A stretch of DNA of 64,000 bases from NCBI GenBank assembly GCA_026874595.1, contig CM049317.1, positions 30,312,901 to 30,376,900 on the forward strand, read 5' to 3'. This document shows, in pieces, positions 33,769-45,699 of the stretch. The DNA is from Sipunculus nudus. Taxonomy: Eukaryota; Annelida; Sipuncula; Golfingiida; Sipunculidae. The stretch's first letter is position 1. Each line of letters starts with the position of its first letter. The translations under genes and the position numbers were made by a program. The notes below the pieces were generated by a model. It did not search any database. It was given only the letters and a program-made list of their open reading frames with translations, and had not been told where the DNA came from.

Positions 33769-34337
33769 TATCAACTTGAGCTTTTATGGGCTGTCAGCTA
33801 CTTATTATTTAATATTAAATAATTATTATAAAATATTAATATTTATTTTCCATATAAAATACAGTTCCTTATGCATCCAACTGATGATGAAATTCTAATC
33901 TGGATTTTCATTCAAGCAATGAATAATGATGTATTTTTACGGATCATTCTTGTCAAATTTTCCGTTACAGTTACAATACGTTAACATACGTTATGTGTTT
34001 ATTATTTTTTTCAAGAATTTCATTTATTTATAATCTGTATCTTTTTTAAAAATTTTCTTGTGTAGAATAAAAAATAAAATCAAGTATACATTTAAGTCTT
34101 GAAATCTTGATAATAAGAAAAAAAATATCGTTTCAACCAAATAAAAATAATCGTGCGCATGGTAAATGGAAGAGGTACACAATGAAAGCGCCCCCGTGTG
34201 GCAGCTTGTTGTTTGTGTTGTAAGGGCCAAATTTACGATGGAACAAGTCAACAGCAGAATCGGCCATGTTTGCGAAGAGGGCATTACAGTAACGCGCAAC
34301 TATTAACTATTAGAGATGTTTTTTGGCTTACACTGTA

Positions 34338-34382
34338 AACATGTTCGCTGAACAGGAGAGCAGGTCTCGCTTTCCTAATCGA
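34338..34382 (+). other. Short upstream ORF candidate before the activin receptor start
   Basis: An ATG at 34338 opens 14 codons ending in TGA, and another short frame follows (from about 34383 to 34476), both before the receptor ATG. They matter only if transcription starts upstream of 34338, which the sequence does not show. Confidence 0.25.
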
Positions 34383-34487
34383 TGATGGTGATAAGTGGGA
34401 TTTCTACGTGCTTTATCGCATCCACTAGATCTGTGGCGGGATTTAAACGCGCTGGCATGACTGACTTGGGAAAATAGAGAAGCAAAC

Positions 34488-34563
34488 ATGAAAACGAACA
34501 AATGTGCCAATTGTGGCACTGATGATTGGCCAGTGCTCTGGACTATATTTATCTGTGCATTCG
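34488..34563 (+). CDS. ACVR2: Activin receptor type II, first coding exon (signal peptide)
   Basis: Type II receptors of the TGF-beta family bind activin-like or BMP-like ligands at the cell surface and phosphorylate type I receptors. This exon encodes 25 residues from an ATG with A at -3. A short polar start is followed by the hydrophobic run WPVLWTIFICAFG, a signal peptide. The donor is G|GTGAGT. The single overhanging base joins the CT of exon 2 to make alanine, giving ...AFGALGQAV; vertebrate ACVR2 also has its first intron just after the signal peptide, at a comparable place. The phase fit and position support the assignment, although the intron is 20.3 kb long and no other exon lies in between. 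Confidence 0.7.
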
Positions 34564-37240
34564 GTGAGTAATTACATAGTAACTGTTTTTTTTTGTCGTG
34601 TATGCTTGATAACCACGACTTTTGTGTGATTGAATGTTTGGCTTTTCTGGTGATTATTCTGTTGAAGGCGTGACCTCTCGCGTGACCCAGTTTCAGGCCA
34701 GGGTCAAGCTGTACAATGGTAACCCCTTGCAAGATGTGTTATTCCTGACAGATAGGGTCCTCCACCCTTTCTTTTTTAACCAGTTAGCCAAATTTGACAT
34801 CGCTGTCTTAAGTTTTATTGTATAACTTTGCTGGTGTTGTTATGAAAACATTTAATGTTCAGTGTGTGTACGTTTGTTTTCACGTGTTGGTAAGTTCATC
34901 TCTTGCAGTGCACTGACACTGAAATGTAAGTGTTGTCATGTGTGATCCACATCACATGCCAAATCTGAGAAGATTTTGTTTTGCCTAAACTAAGCTGGGA
35001 TCATCTTTCATTACCAGTCCAGGGCTCTAGGCAGTGTCCTGAATTATGCTGTACTATTATTGCAGTGTTGCCACTTTATTTGCATAATAATGTACTTTCT
35101 TTCAGGAAAAAAATATATATACTATTGTAGTTGTACAACTTTAATACTCAAGACTTCTTTGTTCTTTTACTAGTGTTAATATATGTTACATTCATCATGT
35201 TAGAGATTGTGAATATGGACCAAGCTAACATAATTAATAGCACTGTATTTTGCCATTTTTGTTGCAATATCTCACCTTTTCAGAAGATGCATTTTTGAAG
35301 ACTCTTTGACTTATTCCAATGCCTATCCCAGTACCCTTGTGCTTTTATATGACCAAAACATCAATCCGTCCACATACAGGCCAGATTTGCTTTGTTTATT
35401 AATATCAGGGGGGGGGGGGGGGGGTTGCAACTAGTGACATTTCAGCTGCATATGATCATATGGTACCAACTACTTGAAGTTACATATTTTCTCTGTTTTC
35501 ATCAAAGGCACATGTACCATCTAGTAACCACATGGTTCACTGCACTAATCCAGAGTTAGGCTTAATGTTGTTGAACTTATATTACAGCCACACTTTAAAG
35601 CCCATTTTAAAAAGTGTACATTATGAATGGTTTGTCAGATGACTGTTATATCACTCCAATAATTTAAAGCCTGAGTAATAAAGAATATTGTATAAATAAT
35701 TTGTCAGATGACCAGTACATTAACTGGTATTGATCAGTATTAGCCGGCCAAAGCTGGCAGCCTGGGCAATATGAGTAATAGCTGGCTTCTGGCCAACCCT
35801 GACCATGTTTACAAACAGCTTGTGGATTTTAACAAGATTATACATCCGTCACAGAGGTGTTATAAGAACTTTTAAATGTAATTACCTGCAGTTCATTTAC
35901 TTCATTAGTATGTGCAAAAAGCTAACCAGATATCACTGTTATCACATAAAACCTACAGTAAAGGTTTGTTAATAGCAGGCTTTAAGCAATAAGCCAAGGC
36001 TCCTTTTATACCTGGAGCTTGATTATTTGAAAGGCAGGGCTCGACATTAACTCCTGAATTGAAAGTACTTGCTTAGTGGGACTTTTACTTGCCCTTCATG
36101 AATTTCTACTTGCCCTACAAATATTATTGATTGTATTTAAGAACACAAGGATCCTTTTTCATGCCTTGGGTAAAAGTTTATGTTGGGGGCAAGTAGGAGG
36201 GGACTTCTAGTTGCCCTACCACTAGTCTTGTCCCAAGACGTGTGATTCCGATCCACTCTGCTCCTCTCCGTCAACGTCTTCGGATTGACTCTTAGGAAAA
36301 CGCCTCGTAAGATTCCAAATAGGAGACCCCTTTGGAATGGTATAATTGACATTTGAAGCCGTATCAACATAAAATAATTACCTTTTTGTTGTCTTTGGAT
36401 GTTTTATGAAACATCTCCAAAGTAGTGGCACCAAAATAATGCTCAATTGCCCTATTTATCCATAATATTGCCAAGAGCTGATGTGTTTACATAAAGAACA
36501 AGCTGCCATGATTACATGAAGTGACCCACAGTCCTTTGCAATGGGATTTAGATTGGGAACATGCTCTGATCTTAATGCTGTTTGAACTGGAAAAAGCGCG
36601 CGATAATAGATGTCGGTGCAGGGTACCAGTCGATCAACGTCTGCTCATTACAAATTCCTGTATATTGTTGTGTTTAAATCACCGCAGGCTAACAAGGATC
36701 GTTAGGGATAATGTTTCATTAATATATTAAGTCAAGAACGTGGTAAAGTTGCCAGAAAGACCCATTTACTACCAAAGACACTAACGGATGCATTTTGGTG
36801 TGTATATTTAGTAGTTTAGTAGAGTTTTTTTTTGTGCCTTCTACCAGTGTCTACCATTTCACCATTACAAGGCCTAACTGTACAGGCCATTCCCACAACT
36901 ATGATACAATCACAGTTGTGGATCTGCAACAACGCTACCACTATTTTCTGAAACTTTCACTTACCCCCAGCAAGCTGTTGACTGTTAATGTTGAGCCCTG
37001 AAAGAAATATGCACCTAGCAGTTTTTTTGTAAGGAAAAGTGCCTCTTTATTCATACATTGACACATCTTTGTAAAGATTTATACTTATCCATTAAATCAA
37101 AAGGAGCAGCACTTATTTTCTGTATCAAAGAACTCTGCCTTCTCTTGGTTGAAACCATCATGTGTTCCACCAGATGGAGAAAGTAACATAAGAAATTTGG
37201 TCATACATGATTATAACTGTGACAGTTTATAAATATCCAT
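34564..37240 (+). other. ACVR2 intron 1, proximal part
   Basis: No exon seen. A run of 17 G lies at 35408-35424. The open stretch at 36521-36730 has no splice context or recognisable domain. Confidence 0.55.
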
Positions 37241-37243
37241 CTG

Positions 37244-37487
37244 TTATTTCCACTAATATATCAATGGTTAATCTGATAGTGTATGGTGGTCGCTATTGGG
37301 TGAGCTGCTGGACTTTCCCGGTCCTGGTGTATATGTCGAGGGAAGAATGAGAATCTGGGAAGATCCGGAATCCTCCCGGGAAAAATTAGAATTCTGATTT
37401 TTCCCAGGACCGGGAAAGTCCAGCAGCTCACCCAATAGCGACCACCATACACTATCAGATTAACCATTGATATATTAGTGGAAATAA
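37244..37487. repeat. Perfect 84-bp inverted repeat with a 76-bp spacer
   Basis: The left arm 37244-37327 is the exact reverse complement of the right arm 37404-37487 (67 bases checked letter by letter, the rest read by eye). A landmark is GGACTTTCCCGGTCCTGG on the left against CCAGGACCGGGAAAGTCC on the right. The transcript of ACVR2 intron 1 would fold into a long hairpin here. No matching copy is seen elsewhere in the window. Confidence 0.95.
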
Positions 37488-39399
37488 TATACATACACAC
37501 ATATACATGACATATAAATATTCTTTCTCTCGCGCTCCACACACACACATTAAGCTGATTAGGCTGAACAGGGTTATGACAACCTTTTGTACCTAACACC
37601 TCTGGTAATTTTTATGATCCTTGGACCAGGAGGACTTCACAAACACATTATCAGCATTTCACACCTTAAACTGAGTCACCAGGACCTCCCAGAGACTGGT
37701 GCAGGTACTGGCACTGGGGGAATACTTTTCTTGGCAGCGAATGTGTTAAATTTTCTCTTGTACATAAGTGATGAACCAGATTTTTTTGTCCATGCCTTAC
37801 CAGTTATTGTGGAGAGAACAGTGAATAATTAAGGAATCAATAACCTTGATAATTAGGGTATAATTGTCTTCTTTTTGAAACTGCTCTTTCAATTTCATTT
37901 AAAACAGCACGTGGACTCAGCCTTAATTCCAGATGGTATCCTGCTAATTATTCTTTATTGTTTGTAACTCATCTTACTGTAATTACAGGTTAGGGAAAGG
38001 ACTATAATGACAGTAATTCAGAATATTTGTAGAAGGTATTAAATCATATATAAGCAAGAGAAGAAGTTTCTGTAATAAAAATATGGAATTTGGTATATTT
38101 AATTCAGACTGATCTTTAATGTGCTACAAGGCTCTGATAGGACCATGTATCCAGTACGATGCTATTATTTCATGGCCCATTACCAAACAAGATGTAATTA
38201 AAATGATAACGTCCCACGGAAGAAAATGTTTAAATTGACCTTGGGCTTTTCTATGGCTTGTTAGTTACAAAAAAATGTTTGACATGTTAATTCCATGTAA
38301 CATTATGGTCTCCACCATCTAATATTTATTGTTTGAATAATTAAGAAGATTATACTTACTTTGAGTGTAAATTTTACATACCACATATATTGCTACAAAT
38401 ATTGCTCATTTGTCCTTGTATATTATAAATATTCAATTAATGATCGATATGTCATATTTAATGTCCTTATAGCATGTATTTGGCACATCTAGGTGACAAA
38501 CAACAAAGAGTTCCAACCAGCATTTGAATGAGTAATTGAAAGATGACGTGTTTTTCCCACTCGAAAGGGGTTCAAGGTCTGAGTTTGTGTGCAAGTCCAA
38601 GGTCTCCATTTGTTATTTTGAATTTGTATATTATATAATTCCAAGGTCTCGGTTTCACTGGTTTGTGTTTTATATATGGTAGCAGTTTTGAGTTACCCAT
38701 ACAAAATTTTAAAATATATGTACTGGTATATGAAGATTAATTATTTGTTACAATGCTGACCATATTTTAAGCATGTTATTTGATTATTAAATCTAATGTC
38801 AATTTTTAGAGCAGAGATACAACATTCTTGTATGATTTGTTCCACCTACATTAAAAATTTCAATCAGAGAAAAATTTGATAATATACATTATCATATATA
38901 TTTGTAGCAGATCCTTTAGTCTCTCACAAGATTGAGTTTGACCATTGTCAACCAAGTTTGTGTATGTAATATGAGCTTTTGACATGGTGTAATAATATCT
39001 AGTGGTGGGAGTCGGTTCCTTTTTCATAATCGATCATTGGTTTGAGCAAACTGATCGATGATCGATTATTAATCGGTTCAGAAAAATATAAAGAAATATG
39101 CAGTTATCTGTGAAACTGTACTTGCTTTAACCCAGCCCGCGTGTCTGAGTAATTCTACCTTAAGAATATGAGTTCTTGCCTTTTTAATTTTCCTTTTAAT
39201 ACTAAGTTATGATATTCCAAGTATCATTTTAATTAATTACAATAATCAAGAATTAAACCACAATTTATTAAGTTCTCCGTTCTCGCATCTACTGTGTCTT
39301 GCTAAGTTACATACGGAAGTTATTTGGGAACACAAACTCATTATATGAAGTGCGAAATAATGTAAAAAATGAATCACTCTCACATGAGCTGTAGTCATG
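37488..39399 (+). other. ACVR2 intron 1, no feature seen
   Basis: AT-rich. A 'gatcgatgatcgattatta' cluster at about 39030-39070 is weakly repetitive. No exon supported. Confidence 0.5.
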
Positions 39400-40290
39400 G
39401 TTGTTTGTCTGTCGTCCATCAGTCCGTCCATTGTCCGGCCTGCCTGACATCCATTAACAGGGCACGTTTTGAAACAGTTAGACCTGCAAAGAAAATTGGC
39501 ATACAGTTAGATGTCCCCTAGTTCTCCTACCATCCCCAAAACTTGGTCACTGCAGCTTTATTCCTTTGAGAAATTAAGCCAAAATCTACATTTCCCAGTA
39601 AAAACCTATTGTTACTTTTAAAAACTGACCACTATGGAAACCACTGGAGTAATTGTATCCATGTTTGATATAACGGTTCCTGCTTATATTTCCTGTGCAT
39701 ATGTCATAAATTAAGTCAATATAATGTACATATTTGAAGTTATTGGCTCAAACATGTTGTACTTTGTCAAAAATCAGGAAATATGTTTACTCACCTAACA
39801 AGATTATTGCCGAAGCTAAGGACTTTTTTTTCCCAAGGATATAACTTTATTAAGCAAGATTTATTTATATACTAGAAATCAGATCAGAATATTATACGTT
39901 TTCTAAGTTATTAGTATATTTATAAAATCAGTACCATAAATTTGGCCCAAATTTAAGCATGGCACATTTTTTTCCTTTAAATACTGTGGATTTTATTTTC
40001 ACAGCATGCACACATAAGGATTCATTCTGGTAAAACCTGAAATTTGCAAGTAAAAGCTGTAGAATAAGGCTAGTTATTGAATTTTTTGGAGGCTCTTATT
40101 GTATTTGCTTGTGTTGTCAAGCAGCCCACTTTTATCACTGGAGGTCATTCAGTGCAGCTCTCTCTGCATACCTTAGTAGTAATGCAACACTGGGGAGAAT
40201 GGGTTACAGGTGAACATTACCTAACTGTAAAGCTGTTACACTCCATTGTTAAAAACAGTTCTAAATCAAGGAGGAATACGTAATGCCATG
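39400..40290 (+). repeat. Interspersed repeat family R1, copy
   Basis: It starts with a CTGTCGTCC/GTCCGTCC tract, then 'ggcacgttttgaaacagtta', 'cagttagatgtcccctag', 'tcctaccat', 'gttattggctcaaacatg' and 'attttcacagcatgcacaca', the same order as in the copies at 55449 and 58109. Confidence 0.7.
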
Positions 40291-40818
40291 TGGTAATGTA
40301 AAGAAATTAATTTCCTTTTAAATAATTTTATCAAATTCAAATATGAATAAACCCATCAGGAAGCATAATTTGACCATATATGAGCCAAATTAACAGATAA
40401 ATTATAAAAAAGGTTCAATTTAAAACTGTAAATTCTGAATCGACTTATATTTTCTTATCTCTTTTGTTTTGCAAATCGGTAAAATACATATATTTTTAAT
40501 TTTTTTGTAGTTAAAAAAATAAATACGTGTATGCATAATGTGTAGTTATCCGACCAAATGAGGGATAAATGGTGATGCAGTTTAGAATTGTGAATCAGCT
40601 TATTTATTCAAATACATGTATATATACAAAAGTTTGCAAATGTTTAAAATTTATAAACTTAAAAATAATTGATGTAATGAAAAGATTGAGGATCTAATGC
40701 AAACATTTGTTGTTATTTTCCTGCCTAAGCAGAATATGAAATATAGTGATTGGCTTTGTTTGATAATGTGAGTTTTGTAACTGTTATTTCATCTAGTGTA
40801 TTGAAACCTTGTGTGTTA

Positions 40819-41400
40819 TTAGGGCCATGCTTGAGTTTAAGCCAAACTTTTCATCCCAAACCTTCAGTCTTGCACATTTAGCTGACCTGCCAATAGAGGA
40901 AGAACCTGATTGGTATTTGGGTTACAGGGTCAGAGGTCAAGGTGACAGGGCATTCTGTTAGTATATTAGTTTCTTGATGATAACTCCAGTTTGGTTTGAC
41001 ATATTGCTTTCAAACTTGACTTGTCTATGGTCCTCAAATATTATAATGTAGGAACCCTTTTGATTTTGGGGTAATGAGGTCTGTGTCACAGGACCTACTT
41101 ATTTAGAAAGACTGTGGATGCATTTTAAGCCAAAGTTTTAATTCCCTACCTTCCATCATACACACCAAGGTGACCTGCAAATAGGAGATCAACCTGGTTG
41201 ATTTTGGGGTCACGAGGTCAAACTCACAGTGGCCATCTGTCCACATATTTTTTTTCTGAATGATACCTCCAGTTTTATGATGAACATATTGGTTTCGAAC
41301 TTGATTTATGTCAGGCCCAGAAATAAAGTAAGAACCCTTTTATGGTTCACAAGTTCAAAGGTCAAGGTCACAGGGTAGAAGGCATTCAGGTCCCTTGTTT
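40819..41400 (+). repeat. Interspersed repeat family R2, copy
   Basis: It begins with GGGCCATGCTTGAG and contains repeated 'gataactccagttt', 'aagaacccttttga' and 'aaggtcaaggtcacaggg' phrases, arranged as two diverged tandem sub-units. It includes TCAAGGTCA at 41362-41370. Confidence 0.65.
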
Positions 41401-43030
41401 ACAGATCAGCACTTAATTAAACATTGCTTGACTCGAGACTCACTAGATTACTAAATAATCAGTATATTGTGACCAATTCCTCCACAAGATATCACTGTCA
41501 GTGGCTATTACTTAATTTGAAAAAAAAATACAAAAAAAATCCCTTGTTCATATTTCATCCAGTCAGTTCTTCTATGTAATTAGCCATGTGTGATAAAAGG
41601 GACAGTTCTTCTCAGAATTTAATTGAAATTCAAGGGCAACAGGAAGATATTCAAACTTGTAGACAACACTACAGACAGAAAACCAGACATTGGTTAAGGT
41701 ATAACTTCCACTTAAATTCATGATTGTATCTAGATTAAGCTTGCATGCTGACATAATTGAAGTTCACACTTTGAACTCTGCTGAATGTATCAGAATTCAT
41801 TTACATGCGTGTGTTAATATTAGTTAAACTTAAGCATTTAAACCAGGGATGTTTGGTTTTGAGTTTTTAAAGGTGCCCACAAGGAAAAAATCTATATAAA
41901 TGGAATTGTTGACTGGGTACATTGTACTCCTGTGTCAATAAGATTTTAGACTGTTGACAAAATGCACCAAATACCCTGTTTTTTATTGTCCTTCACTGGT
42001 ACTTGCAAATATGTGTGAGGTGTCAGACTTGACCCAGATTACCACAGTAGTGAATGCAGTTTCCTGCACCTTGACGGGACATCAAGCTCTTTGATCCAGA
42101 AAGCACTGTGTGCGTAACATTGACATCAGCAGTATTCACCTTAGTATTATCACTATGTGATAAATCATCAGTATTTAAGCTAAATAGACATTATCAGTTC
42201 AGGGTCAGAAAGTTTAGACATTCCACTTATGCTAGATATAAACAACTGCAGGTATATGTTATTTTGATGAGCAAAAACAGGCTGCTTGATGACAAGTATT
42301 TGTGTCCAGTATGTGTCTTCAACTTTCAAAGTAGTAAACCAAAAAGTATTTGTTATTGACATTGTCTTATTTTTTTATTGAATCAAATACAGTTGAAGTG
42401 CAAATACATATATAACACAATTGTCTCATAATGCATTCTTGTTTATTATGCATTATACCAATGTTTTAAAAAGTTTACAAGTTCCTTTCTTCAAAATAAT
42501 TGTTTAACTTTTTGGGATTTTTTGTATAGAATGTGCATTATGTTTTCTTATATTGTGTCCACCATTGCTTATCTCTTAGTCCAGAATTTAAAAATAAAAT
42601 GTTTATCTATTTTTGCATCCTACAAAATATTGTATTTTAAAAATTTAGTAAAATTAGAGAAAAAGAAGTAACACACTCTCTTTTGAATGAGGTTGAACTT
42701 GAAGGGTATCTGCACAGTAAGTGTGTAAGAATAATATTATTATGGTTATATAGCAGCTGGGAGTGGGGGGGGGGGGGAATGGGGACCTTCAACACCTTAA
42801 CCACCAGGCAACCCAATACCATGTAATAATTTTGATATATGGATTTGTTTCTGTCTTTCAAACAGTATATTATGCTTACCAGGCTAGTAGCTTTGTGCTG
42901 ATGGTAATCAGTCCTGTTGTACACAAGCCCTTCTTGTTGTGGGCTGTTTGGTTAAAAATGACACAGTGTTAGCTGCATAAGTAAAGTCAAGTCTAGCCTT
43001 GAAATACAAATAGCTGTTGTTTTTTTTTTT
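41401..43030 (+). other. ACVR2 intron 1, no gene seen
   Basis: AT-rich; a run of 13 G at 42765-42777. The overlapping short ORFs at 42108-42362 on both strands are not supported by splice sites or homology. Confidence 0.5.
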
Positions 43031-43036
43031 AATTTT

Positions 43037-43180
43037 TAGCTCAGCTGACTGTAAGTCATCTGAGCTATAGTGATCGGTCAGCTTCTGTCTGTCTGTTAGA
43101 CCGGCATGTTTTGACACTGTTGGACCTAGAAACCTGTTACTGAGTATCCAGGGAGGTCAATAAAAATATCCTTTAAAACC
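43037..43180 (+). repeat. R1 repeat head, solo fragment
   Basis: It has the characteristic hairpin TTTTAGCTCAGCTGACTGTA ... CATCTGAGCTATAG and then a CTGTCTGT tract. The body of the element is missing after about 150 bp. Confidence 0.65.
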
Positions 43181-43525
43181 TGAAATAAGGTCTCTGTGAC
43201 CAATATTCTCTGAGTTATTGGGCTTGTAAGTACCCACCCAGAATAATTTAAAATTTGATACTTGTAAAACCTCCAGTATCTTGATAATCAATGCATGAAT
43301 TGCCCTCAATCTTGCTTTAAATATTGAACATAGCTAGGGTTGTGCCACTTGCATCATTTCTAATTTTTACGATTTTTTTCCCTGTTTTTTTTTAAGTTGT
43401 CAAATAACAGCAATTATGTCAGTTTCTCAACTGTGGTTTCATCTAGTGTAATGAATCCTGGTCTGTTTATTGATTATGACTGGTTTCTTCAATTCCTGAA
43501 GACTGGTGGCACCATCTGTATTTTT

Positions 43526-44640
43526 AGCTCAGCTGACTTTCAGTCATGCTGGGCTATAGCGATGGGTCTTTGTCCGGCGTCCTTCCGTCTGTCCATCCGT
43601 CCGGCCGGCCAGCCGTCCGTCCGTTAGCAGGGCGCAAATGGTAACCGTAGGGGCTAGGGCCATGAACCCTATGCAGTCTTAGAGGTTCTAAAAAGATCTC
43701 CTTGAAAACCTGAAAATAGGTCACTGCGACCTATATTCTCGAAGTTATGGGGTGTGTTTGCACCCCCCAGAAATAATTCTTTTAGCCAAACTTTTCATCC
43801 CAAACCTTCCATCTTTCACATACAGCTCACCTACCAACAGGGGAAGAACCATAATTATTTTGAGGTCACAAGGTCAAAGGTCAAGGTCACAGAACCAACT
43901 TCTTTGAAAAGCCTCAGGATGCATTTTAAGCCAAACCTTTCATCCCAATTCTTTGATCTTTCACATATAGCTCACCTACTTAGTGGGAGAAGAATCCTAT
44001 AGATGTTGAGGTCACAAGGTCAAAGGTCAGGGTCACAGGATCCACTTCTTTGAAAAGGTTGTGGACACATTTCAAGCTAGACCTTTCATTCCAAACCTTT
44101 CAGCACTGATATCGCTTCTCTGCCAACAGGGGAAAAGACCTGTTGATTTTGAGGTCAAAGGTCAAGTTCACAGCACCCTCTTCTTGCGTGGAGTCATTTT
44201 AAGGCAAACTTTTCAATCTATACTTTCCATCTGTCATATATGGCTTGCCTACCAATAGGAGAAGAAGCCTATTGATGTTGAGTTCAAAAGGTCACAATAT
44301 TGTTCTAAATGCTTGTGAACATATTTCAAGTGAAACTGTTCAACCCAAACCTTCTGTCTTTCACATATGCCACATCTATGCATCACTGAATTTGATTCAA
44401 ACTTCATATTTATGGGTCTTTTTGCATGAAGAAATAACTAATTGATTTTGAGGTCAGCTGGTCAGGAGGTTAAAGGTTGCAGGTCTAAGTTATTCACTCA
44501 TTGGTTGCCAAGTAATTACACCCTGCCAGATGTAAGTGGTAAGTAGTTACCCATCGTTTAGAAAGAATCCAGTTGATATGTGGGCAGAAGGCCAAGGTCA
44601 TAGGTCAGGGATGTTCACAATAACTTATTTTGTAGACCAT
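43526..44640 (+). repeat. R1-type head fused to an R2-type body
   Basis: The head hairpin (TTTTAGCTCAGCTGACTTTC) and CCGTCC/GGCCGGCC tract lead into a body with at least four diverged sub-units of about 130 bp, each with 'aaacttttcatcccaaacc', 'agctcacctaccaacagggg' and 'gaggtcaaaggtca' type phrases. It holds TCAAGGTCA at 43881-43889. Confidence 0.6.
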
Positions 44641-45699
44641 CTCTATTTTTCTTGTATATATAACCATGGCACTCACAACTGGTACATCTCACTATGTGCC
44701 CATAATTGTCAGTGACACTTGTGATATATGACTCCCTTTTGTATCAGCTCATGGAGTGATAAGGATATATCATTAGTGCATAACAAAAACACTGTTGCCG
44801 GAATGCTTTGGCCAGGCATTAAGACTAAGAGAGTTAAGTGTTAAGGTTTAGCTACTGATTTATAAAATGATGGGAACATTTTGCAGTTTATATCATGGAA
44901 TCATAGCAATAAACTTAGTTTTCTAGATATCTGAATATTATTATAAAAAATCATCAGATATACCAGCAAGTGTTTGTTCTGATAATATATGGGTCTTTAC
45001 CTGGATTTAGGATGGCTTTATTTGATTACAAGACTCTTAGTGATGCTTTCTGCATTTCTTTTCTTTTAGGTTTTGCAGTTTACCTACCCTGCTGACCCCA
45101 TTGAATAGCAAGCTGATAATTAAAACAAATTGGACTTGCACTTTTTACATTTGCATGTTCATAAATCTGATATGAGAGCTCTCCAACCTGATCATGCCTT
45201 TTGAATTGTTTTGGACATTCATAACTGTTACATTCTTTGAAGCAATTGCTACAAGTTTAGTGTCTTATTGGAGGATGTGTGATATCAAATGTCAGACTTG
45301 TCAGAAAACCATTATGTCTGCCAGGTAGCCATTTTAGAAATCCTTTTGCCAGGGCAGTTTCTGTGATTTTTTTATGATGTTTGGTCCCTTTTAGAGGATG
45401 TTTGTTGTTCAATTTCCAACCTGTCAGAAATCCAATATGGCCACCAGGAAGCCATCTTTAAATTCCTTTAGAACATATTATCTCAAGAACTATTAAAGCG
45501 AATGCAGTGGGATGTATATTAATGTTATCTTGCATTGGGTCAAAGATTTCTTAATAAATATGACCATCATTTATGAAAGCTCAGTACAGTTGGCTTGTAT
45601 TGAATAAAAATTAATATGGAAGCACCTGCGGCAGAAAAACCTTGTGAGTGGGATAACTAAAAAAATATTTCACTGATTTTTTTCAAACTTTACATTATA
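44641..45699 (+). other. ACVR2 intron 1, repeat fragments only
   Basis: No exon. At 45290-45480 there are 'cagacttgtcagaaa...atggccaccaggaagccat' type phrases distantly like the 145-bp satellite. Confidence 0.4.

Larger units (their letters stand above)
30476..34190. other. Intergenic region between bZIP and activin receptor genes
   Basis: The stretch at 30650-30900 has promoter-like base composition and an inverted CCAAT near 30792, but no exon can be supported. Beyond that the DNA is AT-rich with small repeats (see separate entries). No gene seen. Confidence 0.5.

Noticed and set aside
35408-35424. Runs of 11-17 G (also 29634, 42765, 46623) as quadruplex elements
   Set aside because: Single homopolymer runs are common slippage products and show no conserved arrangement; not worth a separate claim.
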